This document shows, piece by piece, positions 22,645 through 33,159 of a DNA stretch of 64,000 bases. Below the pieces are notes generated by a model. It worked only from the letters and a program-made list of their open reading frames with translations. It was not told the origin of the DNA and searched no databases. Source of the DNA: Thereva unica (Eukaryota > Arthropoda > Insecta > Diptera > Therevidae); assembly GCA_949987705.1 (NCBI GenBank), contig OX465283.1:164253850-164317849 (forward strand), given 5' to 3'. The translations under genes were made by a program, and so were the position numbers. Positions within the stretch are counted from its first letter, which is position 1; every line of letters begins with the position of its first letter.

Positions 22645-23062
22645 CCCCGTTTATGACTAGGTCGAAAAGTTGAGTCGAGGTTGAGTTGAAATTTCGACCA
22701 CCGTATATAATGTTGAGTTGAGTTCACTTTGGGTTAAAGTAGAGTTGAATTGGTATCAAAACATAACCTCAAATTTTTGTGTGAAATTCTCATTTATGGA
22801 TACGTAAAAATTTAGAATGAAATAATTTCCTGTACCAGAAAAACCATCGAACACAAAACTAACGTCGAATGCGGACTTCACGGATGCTAAACAAACAAGA
22901 CAAATGTCACTTCAACCCAATTTCAACTCAAGCTGCGTATATGAGGTGTAATATCGACTCGACCCAGGTAGGAGAGCTGAGTTGGGTTGAGTGGACCCAG
23001 TTTCAACTTGACATCCGTTTATGACTGGGTTGAACCCGGGTTGAACCTAGTCATAAACGGGG
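22645..23062. mobile_element. TA-flanked MITE, 'ACCCCGTTTATGAC' family, copy 3 (intact)
   Basis: The left end TA CCCCGTTTATGACTAGG and right end CCTAGTCATAAACGGGG TA form a clean inverted repeat with TA on both sides. The 418-bp interior carries GAGTTGAAATTTCGACC near one end and CAACCCAGTCATAAACGG-like repeats near the other. This is the best reference copy of the family in the window. Confidence 0.85.
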
Positions 23063-23069
23063 TATGTGT

Positions 23070-24770
23070 TCCCTTGTTAACCTCAGACCCTTTATAATAG
23101 AATTTAGGTTATGAATTAAAGTTTGGCATTGTGATTAAACTATTCGGATTTGAGAACGGGCTTTCTTTATTCTAAATAAATAAATATAATATTTTACGAA
23201 ATCAAAGCAAAATTACAATTAAAATTAAATAATTCTTCAATTTTACTACAATTTCCATTAGAAAAAAAGTCAACATAATCTCCTATCATATAATGTGTTT
23301 CCTCCTAAAATTTCGCCATAATAATGACAGATAATATACATATAATAATAAGAAACAAAGTTAATATCGTGTATATTAATTGGGATTGTTATTTCATTCC
23401 GAAAAATATGGAAATCAGTTCGCTCATGTATAAAACCGGAATTTCGAATGAGGCGGGCGCGGTGTGACCGAACGAACGAAAGAAGACCGATGATGGTACA
23501 CACTCTTTGACGACACACTCGACGACTCTTGATTATTAATATTTCGATGAACGTTTGAAAGTGAAATTTGGTAAAAACGTTAACATTTTTGCGCGAAAGA
23601 GAGAAAAAAGTGAAAGTCATAAAACCTTTAAAAGCGTAATAATTTTGTAAAAAAAGAAAAAAAGTCAAATAAAATAAATAAGATTTATTGTAGTATCGAT
23701 ATTATTTAATAATTGTTGGGATGATTACGCTAGATGCCGTTAGCAGCTTTAAAACTATGCAAATTTATTAAAACTAAAGCATGACGTTATTTTATTCGTT
23801 TTTAAAATGGTAGTTTTGGAATATGAATGAAAAACTGATCGAAATCTTCTCGTTTTAAGAGAGAGAAATTAATTAATTCAAGTTTTTTTTGTGATTTCGA
23901 TTTCGTTATGTCTTATTTTCTCGCGTAATCATTTGATGTGATGGCAGTGCAATAGTGGAGAAGGTAGAGGCAATCTCCATTGATCTCTGAGCCAATTCAA
24001 ATATTGTTGTGTATGTCTCATCATGACACAGAGATGTCGCGTGATCTCGAATTTTCTGCTTTAAATGATTGGAATATGACGAACTGACGCCAAAATGGAT
24101 GTTGTTGATAATTTTTATGGTTGTTTAATAAAAATTAATAGAGTTACACTTCTAGCTAAGAAGGTGCACTTCTCAGCAGGGCTGAGAAACATTTACCACT
24201 GCAGTTGTGGCTCAGTTGAGACATGCAAACATAAAATATTAGATAACATATAAGATCACAAAACATCAAACAGAGAAGCATGCAAAAACGAAAACGGGAG
24301 TGGGGCAGGAAGTCACGCCAAATTGAGAAGCGTCCTTTTAAGGATAGCTTCACTACTTAGTAGGCTAAACACACTCCTATTTTTGTAGGTTGTAGTTATC
24401 CACTCTAAAAGACGTGCGGCTTCTTAAGAAACCTGAGTCCACCTTATCAATCATCAGCCGAAACTCAACACTAATGGGAGAAAAACTGGGGCGTTAAAAA
24501 TTGTATAGGACGAAGAAAACGGGCAGTTATCTTAGTGACCATAAAGGGTGCCATTAGTATGCTCAATAGATCGGTTTCGTTCGATTGCGTTGGTCAAGCG
24601 GAATTGGACATGGTTAGTACTTAGTTAGGGGACCACTTGAGAAAATGGTACCCGAGTTTGGAGTGATCACTTACGAATATACATTCATATCTGTAAGGGG
24701 GTGATTAGAAAGTTCGCTCCTACGTACATTCTTCACAAGCTTTTAGATGAACATGAAGTGGAGATGATGA
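23070..24770. other. Intron sequence, no gene seen
   Basis: AT-rich. A minus-strand open frame of 132 codons (23668-23270) has no recognisable domain. On the plus strand 23540-23640 is A- and AGTGAAA-rich like an insect 5' leader, but no coding exon could be attached to it. Confidence 0.35.
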
Positions 24771-24772
24771 GG

Positions 24773-24932
24773 GGACTGCAGTAGCCTAGGAGTTAAGGCG
24801 CCCGACTACCATCCCAGAGGTTCGTGCTTCGAATCCACTGTCCGCCGATCTAGATAACTTTCCTTCTTTCTTATCAATGACGGAACGGTTCATTACCCCA
24901 GAGCGCTAGTCAACATAAAAAAACAGTCATTA
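24773..24932 (+). mobile_element. tRNA-derived SINE, copy D (short, plus strand)
   Basis: The plus strand reads AGTAGCCTAGGAGTTAAGGC (box-A-like), GACTACCATCCCAGAGG, then GCTTCGAATCC (box-B-like), and ends with CATAAAAAAACAG near 24917. It is the same family as copies A-C but lacks most of the body. Confidence 0.65.
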
Positions 24933-24934
24933 TT

Positions 24935-25625
24935 CCAGTTTCCAGTGGAAGCTATTAAGCTATTAAAAAAATTAATTCATAAAATTTGCTTCTCCCGAAA
25001 TGGTTTTAAAAATATCTTGTTTTACTATATTTATAGCAGCTTACTGCAACGTCCCAAAATTAGATTTGATTAATTAGCAGTATTTGATTAATTGCAGTAA
25101 TAAAATCAGTGAGACTGACTTAATCGCCTTAGAACTTGTTAGACAGCCACAATTTGTTGTCTCTCTAGACGGGTTTCCAAATTTCAATTTCAAATTCCGC
25201 TAATCCGATATCAGCGTTATATGCATTTCCTGTTCTACATAATTTACATTTCAAGTTTTCTGGCCATTGATCCTGGATTTGGCAAAAACAAATGAATATT
25301 TGATTATTGCTGTCTCAGCCATAGACCATATGTTCAGCGGCCCGCCAAGCTTCCAGCTATAAAATCAGCGTAAAAATGTTGTTTGGGTGAGATGTTTTCC
25401 ATAAGCAGATAAAAAACGCGCTTTTTATACATATTAAGTGATTTCGAGTGATTTGTTGCGAAAAGATTTTCGGGGTTTGACTTCCTGAACCGGAATGACT
25501 AAGAAAAAAAATTTAATTTCTTGTATTTTGGGTGATCGTCTCGTGACCGATTATTGGTGGTTTATGGAAAAGGAAATTTCGGTATCGATTTTATCATATT
25601 ACATAAGGTTAAGGTAACATTCCAG
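24935..25625. other. AT-rich intron sequence, no gene seen
   Basis: No recognisable gene or repeat boundary. Confidence 0.3.
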
Positions 25626-25629
25626 ATGA

Positions 25630-26635
25630 CGTTAACACTGCAAGAGACTTATCTCAACAAACCAACATGGTTTTCTTGCAGCTCGTTCCACTACTACTAA
25701 TTTACTAGAGTTCTCTTCACACACAGTTCGAGGCTTTGTCACTGGTTGCCAAACTGACTGTGTTTATACAGACTTCAGTAAGGCTTTCGACAAGCTCTCT
25801 CTCACTCTATTATACATAGTTCTTAAACTAAAGAAATTAGGCTTTCCGCATTCTCTTGTGGTATGGTTCCAGTCGTACCTAGCCGACAGGATCTACCAGG
25901 TTCTATTCCGCGAAGTCAAATCTAAAAACATCGAAGCGTTCTCTGGTGTCCCGCAAGGCAGTCATCTTGGACCTCTTCTTTTTATTTTATCAATTGACGA
26001 TATTGTTACCCAGCTAAGTCACCGTAAAATCCTTATTTATGCTGATGACATCAAAGTGTATCGCCACATAAGGAGTATAGAGGATTGCAAACTTCTGCAA
26101 GCAGACCTAAACGGCTTCTATTCTTGGTGTTCCAACAACAACCTGGTCCTTAATGTTAGTAAATGTGAGATCATGACTTTTAATAGGAAACGTGGTGTTA
26201 TAATTTATGACTATAGTTTTTTCGACAACAAGGTCTCCCGCGCTAACTCTGTAATCGATCTAGGGGTTAGGTTAGAAAGTAAGTTGGATTTCTCCCCCAC
26301 ATCAATTATATCTCCTCCAAGGGCAATTCAGTCCTGAAATTTATAAAAAGATGGTCAAAGGAATTCAACAACCCTCTCATAACTAAAAACTTGTACGTAT
26401 CCTTGGCTAGGCCTTTGCTTGAATACGCCTCCCAGGTATGGTCTTCTTACTACTTCTCCCATGTTGGTAGAATCGAATCGGTTCAAAGGAAATTCGTCCG
26501 GTTTGCACTCAGCCACCTCCCGTGGGATGGCGCACTTATTCTTCCGCCTTATGAGAGCAGACTTAAATTACTCAACTTAAGCTCTCTCCATAAGCGTCGC
26601 GTGGTCGAAAGAAAGATGTTGTTAAGATGAATGGT
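25630..26635 (+). pseudogene. jockey/CR1-type LINE reverse transcriptase, 5' truncated
   Basis: The plus strand is open from about 25660 to 26337. It encodes AARSTTTNLLEFSSHTV, YTDFSKAFDKLS (motif A), FSGVPQGSHLGPLLFILSID (motif B), LIYADDIKVYRH (YADD) and NNLVLNVSKCEIMTFNRKR. After a break near 26330, 26391-26630 encodes the thumb, LARPLLEYASQVWSSYYFSH. The catalytic Asp residues are intact but the 5' part (endonuclease, ORF1) is absent. Confidence 0.8.
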
Positions 26636-27000
26636 ACCGCATGATTGTACTACCAAAGATGGATTTCCGGATACAAAGCAAACTCCAGTTTGACTTAGTC
26701 TTCGCATTGTAATGCCAATATTTGCCATTGGTGACCGCCCTCTTTCTCAGACAATTCAAGGAATCAATATCGATTCATTATTCTCAGGTGCTGGAGATAA
26801 GCTTGTGTGGTATTTATTCCCAAAGCGGGCAGAAAGGAAGCAAAATCGTATCGAACCATCAGCTTCTCTTCCCTTTTCCTAAAAACTACGAAAAATGTTT
26901 TACGAAAGCATATTAGGGTGGGTCTTACAGCCAACCAAAGAGAAGATCTACATAGTGCCATATTTAGGCAGAATATGCATGGTGCTAGATTTTAGCGATC
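26636..27000 (+). pseudogene. R1-type LINE fragments
   Basis: 26635-26690 resembles 4360-4440 (GAATGGTACYGCRTGAWTGT context) and so probably starts a second element. 26807-26995 encodes VFIPKAGRKEAKSYRTISFS then LLLKT-like residues, the RT entry segment of R1-clade LINEs. It is short and broken. Confidence 0.5.
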
Positions 27001-27419
27001 GGTAAGCCTCTCTTGTATCACGTTATACGGTGAAGACAATCGCGCTCTGTAAATTGAAAGAATTCGGATTATTGTTCCCCAATAATTGGAAATGGGTTCA
27101 ACCAACAACCCAGAAGTTCAATATTCCACAAAGCATTAAGGCCACAGATCGCATCATATCAGCCTTAAATGTCCTACGCATTTGCGTGTTCAATATATCA
27201 ATAAGAAATTGTACTATTGAATCCGACCTTTGTCACCATTTAGGAGAATTTACAAGTGATCTTTAACAAGAAACTTTAATTATAACAAACTGTCAAATAG
27301 TTGCTACAAAATCCAAACAAACAATCCAAAATATTTCCTTATAATTCCAAAGACGCAAACCTTCGAAAATTGAATTGCTAAACTGAAATTCGTTTTTCAT
27401 AGAAATTGACGTTCGGAAT

Positions 27420-27760
27420 TGTAACTTTACACAGGCTCTTATTAGCCATAAACATATTTGTGTCCCTATATTTCATTTAGTTGATTCAGCTTAATGTCCG
27501 CTTCCTTAGGACTCATGTGATAAAATTTCGAACTCGTCTAACTTGTTTTTGCATTTTTGTAGGCTCGTGGCCCAAAAAAAATACCCGATCTACATATATT
27601 GTGTAAGAATCCTTCAAGCACATTACCCAGATCTCGTGATCCACAAAATTATAAATTCGAAAACAAAACACAAAGTAGAATACTAATATCCAATTTACAA
27701 TGTACAATGTACAATTTATTGCAAAATAATCCTGGAAGCATATTCCGGATGTTCTAATAT
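27420..27760. repeat. Unclassified interspersed repeat, copy 1 of 3
   Basis: Shares an ordered series of segments with 32060-32350 and 49200-49380: CCTTAGGACTCATGTGAT, TTTCGAACTCGTCTAACTTG, ATTATAAATTCGAAAACA and AGAATACTAATATCCAAT. No termini or coding sequence were identified. Confidence 0.55.
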
Positions 27761-28626
27761 GAATATTTCCACAGGGGGTTTACCTGTTTTTCGATTTCGG
27801 TTTTAGGCGATCTTTCAATGTTTTTAACACTTTTATTTATTGTTCGCTGGCCCACAAAGATCAGAACCTCAGAAATGTGTTAAAGAGTTGAGCAACAGAA
27901 AGTAGTTTAGTAAGATTAAGGCTAAAGGACCAACTATTATGCACGTAAGAAATAAGAACCAAGCGGATGTAGCCCGTTCTGTTTTCCTATATGAATTTTT
28001 TTATAATTTTGTAGGCGCTATGACGTATGTAATGACGTACCCAAAATCAGGATCTACAAAAGCACAAATGACGTATTAAATGTGTTCACGCGACACGGGC
28101 TAGAAATTGCTGACTCTGCAAAAAAGCTTGAGCCTGAATTTCGTGGTGGCAAAAAAGTAGACGCGTGATTTTCGTGATCATAAAAAAGCAAATGCTTGTC
28201 TTGTGGAATTGTGGAAATTAATGTTTTCGGCCAAATTGGACGTACGTCGGTCACGTTTTGTTTCGTTACATTTCATTAAACGTAAGAATACGAAAAGAAC
28301 CACGGGGAACATACGTTTTGTGAGATAATTTGTAGTTACATTGATGAGAGCTGATTCTGTTCTGGCTGTTTTGTGGGTTTGTGGAAATTTATGGGAGCGA
28401 GTTTGATGATTAATTGAAAATAAACACAATTATTTTCAATAGATAATGATTATGCAAGCTAATGAATAAAAATTATGAATTTTTAATTTTTCATACACTT
28501 TTATGTACACTAAATTATTACGTCCATTATGGTCGGTTTTGCGTTAGACGAAAGTTTGAAATTTACGCACGGCAGCTGACGTGCTAAACCTAATATGACG
28601 TGCCGTACCGTAAAAAAACTGAACTT

Positions 28627-28770
28627 AGGGCCACGTGTGAATTGTATGACTAAAATTTAGTGTCGATAATACAGTGTTAATTTTTTGACAGTTGACTAAA
28701 TTGATGGTGAATTTGTTTCAAAATAGTTTAATACAATGGACAATAAAATGGAGAACGAAAAACGAAAATA
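28627..28770. repeat. Partial MITE copy showing the empty site for the 54575 LINE
   Basis: AGGGCCACGTGTGAATTG, GACTAAAATTTAGTGTCGAT and TTTTTGACAGTTGACTAAAT match the element at 54532-55880. At the place where that copy carries the LINE, this one reads straight through GATAATACAGTG. Confidence 0.7.
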
Positions 28771-30499
28771 TTTTGGGAGATTGTGCATCACACAACAGTA
28801 TGCAATTTTCAATTTTTAGCTCCCAAGTTTTTTAGGTTCAGGCTTTCTTACGACCCTTAAATCCGACTAAAACTTAACAAACTTAAATGGAAACACCATT
28901 GAATCCACAGCGCTGAATAACCGTAACGTGGAATTGAAAGATAAAATCTCTTAGGCGGGTCCATTCGACTATAGGTTTTGCTGTCAGTTTTGTCACAGTC
29001 ACTGTGATAACTGGCGCATAACCTACCGTCTAAAGTGATGACTGATGTTTACATGAAATTGATTGAAAATTATTTGAATATTTTGATTTCCATCAATCAT
29101 GTCTGATGGAATTGATTGACGCTTGCATGATCGTATGATGGACGCCTTGAAGTTACCCGTAGGATGTAAGGAGTTGAGTCAGCCGTTAAGCCGGCAGTGT
29201 GGATTGTTTCTCTCATTCTGAGTGGATACGGCTTACATTCTTGCCTTGAAATTCTAATCGGGGTTATGGGAACGCCACAAAGTAGCAAAGTAGCCGCTCG
29301 ATTATTTAGACGCCACCTTCAGTGGGAGCGATACGCGCAAAGGCCCTACTTGCTGTATTTGCGCGTTTTTAGTGTAAAGACTAGACATTTTTAAAATTGA
29401 GATTATGGGTGGAGGGAGGGGGTCGAGCTAAATTCCACGACATCTCACGAGGATGGGTCGAAAAAACGCCAAAATCACCTCACTTTATTAATGGACGACC
29501 CCTTTGCAAAGCAGAATTTTTGACATTTCAACCAACTGTCACTTGGCAAGTTGTTTTTATTTTAAATGACAAATGGACGTAGAAAATTGAGTATTTATTA
29601 TTGTGTAATGTGTGTGTGGGATTGTGTGAAATTCTGCCGCTGCTTTAATTAGATATGATTCATCAGACAGTATTCTGCTTCTGCCTCTGCTCAAAAATCT
29701 GGATCTGATACGGCCTTTAAGGTGCGGGTACAATGTTGCGTGATTGTGATACAAGAATGAGACGACTCTCACATGTGCTGTCAAAACGTAGCAGGGTTTC
29801 AAATGCCGCAATGTACAAATGCAATGCGATGCGATCATTTTGACGACAGATAATTTTGAAAATTTGAAATGTTCACGCAGCGATGACAGACCATATGACA
29901 GATCTTCTTCTTCGTGTTTATGTTCATATTTAGACGAACAACATGCGGGGAATTAGTGGAGAAAACAGACAAATGAATTGATTGAGCACAAATCACTTTT
30001 AAGAATACAAAAAATATATAAAATTCTATTGAATTTGACACATGTACCCGTCTCACACTGGCACTATTGTACATTGAAATGCGTGTTATGAACAAAATCG
30101 AGTTTTGGGCGAGGCTAATACGAGATCTCGCAGAGATAGCAGTCTGGCATTGATGTACCTCGGCCTTGATTGAATTGTGATTGAGAATATATACGTAAAT
30201 AAGAGGGTGATTTGAGGTTTTAAACGAACAGAATGACGTTGCTCGCTTCTGTCATAAACTGCTAGAAATCTTTGACATTTGAGAATTTTTTTGTTGAAGT
30301 TAATATTAAATTCCAGAAAAAATAGGAGTAGCTAAATAAGCACTAAAACGTTTCATTTTTTATATATATATCTTAATTCCATTTGTTCCGCAATTTTTCT
30401 CATGACAAAAGCAATAATTTTGTTAATTTTTTCAGGACAAATATTCGGTATGGATTTAAACAGTGTATGGTTTATAATCTCTACTTTCGTGGTGGGAAC

Positions 30500-31107
30500 T
30501 AGACACTCTTATTGCGCCATCATTTTCTAAGTGCGCATGGAAATGGCGCTTTTGAAGTTTTCTTATTTTTTGGCAGTATTATTACCGAAAATGGCGGAGC
30601 AGAAGAAGACGTCAGTTCCAGAATAAATAATCATAGAAGCGCGATATGCATGCCCGTTTTGAATATGGAGATTTCAATTAACACCAAATTGCGGCTGTTC
30701 AACTCTAACGTTCTGGCAGTTCTTTTGTATGGTTAAGAAATATGGAGAATTATCCACAATTCATCACAAGGCGCCTACAAGTCTTCATTGAGAGCTACTT
30801 ATGTCGAATTTTAAAAATCCGCTGGCAAGATAGAATTACAAATGAAGAGCTATGGCCGGCCAAGAAAAGATAGATGACGAAATCAGACGAAGGAAATGCA
30901 ATTTTCATTGGCAACTCCTTGTAACGCGAAAACGAGAATTTAACCAAACAGGCCCTTGACTGGAACCCGCAAGGAATTCGTCGATCTGAAGGACCGAGAA
31001 CAACAAGGGAGTGAACCCTATTAGCAGAGGCCGCAACAACTGGGAGATTCTGGTCGGAGTTCGCACAAGGGCAATTGTTGTCGGCTTAAGTTTTATTGAC
31101 TGTAAGT
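30500..31107 (+). pseudogene. RTE-type LINE 3' part
   Basis: The plus strand encodes FFGSIITENGGAEEDVSSRI, NNHRSAICMPVLNM and LRLFNSNVLAVLLYG (30560-30736), typical of the RTE-clade C-terminal region. Then decayed segments ALDWNPQG-like and RGRNNWEILVGVRT-like lie at 30950-31060. It ends at TGACTGTAAGTCC where SINE copy C begins. Confidence 0.65.
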
Positions 31108-31564
31108 CCTTTTTTTTATGTGGAAGACTCGAGGCTCAGGAAAAGCCCTTTATACTGTCCGACAATCTATTTTCTTCGCATAGAGTGCAATGTCGAACAG
31201 CAGCTCTAGTCGGGAAAGAAGGAACTGCCACAACCTAGCCGCGATATTTTTAGTCCACCTACTCCCCACCATTATTATCGCGACTCTGACATCGGGGCAT
31301 CGAGAAACAACTCGCTGAAGTGTTATGCCTCCTGAAACGAGTTGAATCTCACCAACCAACCGATGAGATGCGCTTTGGTGGAGCGGGGAAGGACCAAGGA
31401 AGGCTATGACAGGAGGAGTCAGGAGTGTAAAGAGAGAAGAAGAAAAAAGAAAAGTTATACAGGTGGGAAAGTGAAAAAGGAGAAGGAACGTGGGGCTGCC
31501 GGGATTCGAATCCGGGACCTCTGGGATAGCAGTCAGGCGCCTTACTCCTAGACTACTAAGCCCC
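31108..31564 (-). mobile_element. tRNA-derived SINE, copy C (most complete)
   Basis: On the minus strand the head starts GGGGCTTAGTAGTCTAGGAG, with box-B-like GGATTCGAATCC written in reverse at 31501-31512. The body is about 380 bp, and the 3' end reads CTTCCACATAAAAAAAAGG. Compared with copy B it lacks the 160-bp MITE, so it gives the consensus length of about 457 bp. No internal reading frame is conserved. Confidence 0.8.
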
Positions 31565-31760
31565 CCTTGCGAAGCGAAAACCAAAATCTAACCAAACAGG
31601 CCCTTGACTGGAACTCGCAAGGGACACGTCGATCTGGAGGACCGAGAACAACGCGGAGAAGAATCCTATTAGCAGAGGCAGCAACATCTGGGAGATCCTG
31701 GTCGGAGCTGAGAGCTGTAGCGCAAAACAGTCCTATTGACTGCAAGTCCTTTTTTAATTT
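31565..31760 (+). pseudogene. Second copy of the RTE-type LINE 3' end
   Basis: It repeats the 30938-31100 segment with about 15% differences, for example AACCAAACAGGCCCTTGACT and RSWSELRAVAQNSPIDCKS. Its frame 31567-31797 preserves ALDWNSQGTRRSGGPRTTRR. The SINE thus lies between two related LINE ends. Confidence 0.65.
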
Positions 31761-32059
31761 AATATCCTTAAACAATTTTTTTTTGGACTTTCGTTAAGTT
31801 AAATAAATATTTAACTATCTAAAACTCTAACTAAAATAGCAAGAGCGATCGAAACCATTAGATTCTAACTACATATTATCAAACCTACAAAAATTTCAAA
31901 TGCATCTAAGGATACATATTAAGACCGCAACGGAACTGATCTTATTATTCAGGGATTCATGGGGTATTTCAAAAAAATGTTATCTAACCCAAAAATATCC
32001 GATCCAATCGATAAATTTCAAAATTGAAATCCCAAAAATCTTAGTTGCTTAGTTACGTG

Positions 32060-32350
32060 AAAGTCATTTGTATAATTGGACAATTAACGCCCGTCTCCTT
32101 TAGGACACACGACACCTGTGCTACCGATTCGAAACTCCTCTAACTTGTTTATATAATATATATGTATATATTTTTTTTAGGGTCGTTAATAATTAAAAAT
32201 GCGAAAAGACAACACAATTTAGAATACTGATAATCCAATCTGCATATATTGTATAAGAGAATTCTGTAAGCATAATCCAGATCACGCTTAAATTAATTGT
32301 ACCAGGAGTTCCCCCCCCCCCCAATGCATAAAATGCGAATATTAATTACA
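32060..32350. repeat. Unclassified interspersed repeat, copy 2 of 3
   Basis: Same ordered segments as 27420-27760 (CTCCTTTAGGACACACGAC, GAAACTCCTCTAACTTG, TTTAGAATACTGATAATCCA). A run of 10 C lies at 32309-32320. Confidence 0.5.
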
Positions 32351-32456
32351 CAATGGGTTTAATCTTTTGTCGCGCGATTTTGTTGCTACGGGATCCCGTT
32401 AATGTTTTTATTTAGCACACTTTTAAACACAGCAAGTCCTTTTTGCAAGAAATTGA

Positions 32457-32780
32457 ATGTTTGTTTTTTAAACACTTTTGTTAAGTTTTGGTAATTTAGA
32501 AAGATTTAGGTTTCGTTAAGTTTTTGTTAATTTCGTTAAGTTTTGTTATATTATAATTAAACTATTAGAAAATCTGAAATAATTTAAATAATATGTCCAA
32601 AGTTACGTGTCAAAGGAGTTACGGCTCTGATGTTTGTTTTTTAAACACTTTCGTTAAGTTTTGTTAATTTAGAAAGATTTAGATTTCGTTAAGTTTTCTT
32701 ATATTATAATTAAACCATTAGAAAATCGGAAATAATTTAAATATGTCCAAAAAAACGTGTCAAAGGAGTTACAGCACTGA
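32457..32780. repeat. Diverged tandem duplication next to the desaturase exon 1 donor
   Basis: Two copies, 32457-32630 and 32631-32780, each run from ATGTTTGTTTTTTAAACAC through TTTCGTTAAGTTTT to CGTGTCAAAGGAGTTACRG. They differ by about 10% and by a small indel. A decayed third unit may lie near 31790. They lie about 60 bp inside the intron. Confidence 0.75.
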
Positions 32781-32836
32781 TCTTGTTATTCAGAGACTTA
32801 GTTTTAAGGCGAGTTTTGTTATAAGTTTGCACTTAC

Positions 32837-33143
32837 CCCAACAATATTCGAACCATAAGTTTTCAGCGACTGTTATGTAGCATCCGTAAAACGCCAATAT
32901 GTGAATGATGATAAATGCTATAATATTTCTCCAGACGATTTCTATTTTATATTCGTCATTTTTTTTGGCAGGTTGAATTTCCAATGATTGTTTGGTAATC
33001 TTGGCTGGCGGCTGACTTTGTTGAATGGTGGTGCTGCTGGTTGATACTGCTGCGGGACATTGTACTGCATTCCTTTTCTGAAGATCCTGGCTGATTGTTG
33101 ACTCAGCAATCATAAAAGAATTCCCAATTAAGTTGGGAGCCAT
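32837..33143 (-). CDS. Acyl-CoA desaturase, coding exon 1 (N-terminus)
   Basis: The exon encodes residues 1-102 plus the first base of codon 103 and is spliced to exons 2-4 at 15125-14070. It starts MAPNLIGNSFMIAESTISQD, continues with a low-complexity Ser/Thr/Gln linker, then KIEIVWRNIIAFIIIHILAF, the first transmembrane segment of insect desaturases (compare LVWRNIIAFGYLH in desat1), and YGCYITVAENLWFEYCW. The start ATG at 33143 is preceded by only 10 bases (ATAATCAATC) after an acceptor TTACATTTTAG, so a non-coding 5' exon with a further upstream promoter is predicted. The donor GTAAGTGC follows directly. With the other exons the length is 412 residues, normal for the family. Confidence 0.92.
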
Positions 33144-33159
33144 GATTGATTATCTAAAA

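Larger units (their letters stand above)
27005..30490. other. Intron spacer with minor repeats, no gene seen
   Basis: Short open frames here (for example 27030-27266 and 28429-28178) show no domain. It holds one copy of an unclassified interspersed repeat (27420-27760) and a copy of a MITE end (28627-28770), listed separately. Confidence 0.35.
15126..32836 (-). other. Large transposon-filled intron of the desaturase gene
   Basis: The donor GTAAGTGC follows exon 1 at 32836 and the acceptor TTCTACTTCCAG precedes exon 2 at 15126. The flanking exons join in frame as TGG G|GT CAT, giving Trp-Gly-His, and the joined protein has the same 27-residue spacing between the YG motif and TAGAHRL as desat1. 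The 17.7-kb interior contains LINE, SINE, MITE and mariner remnants and no recognised host gene. Confidence 0.9.

Noticed and set aside
23270..23668. 132-codon minus-strand open frame as a gene
   Set aside because: The translation is low-complexity and Phe/Ile-rich with no recognisable family; treated as a chance frame in AT-rich intron DNA.
30938..31760. LTR retrotransposon, because direct repeats flank 31108-31564
   Set aside because: The repeats encode the C-terminal part of an RTE-type LINE, differ by about 15%, lack TG...CA ends, and the middle is a SINE.
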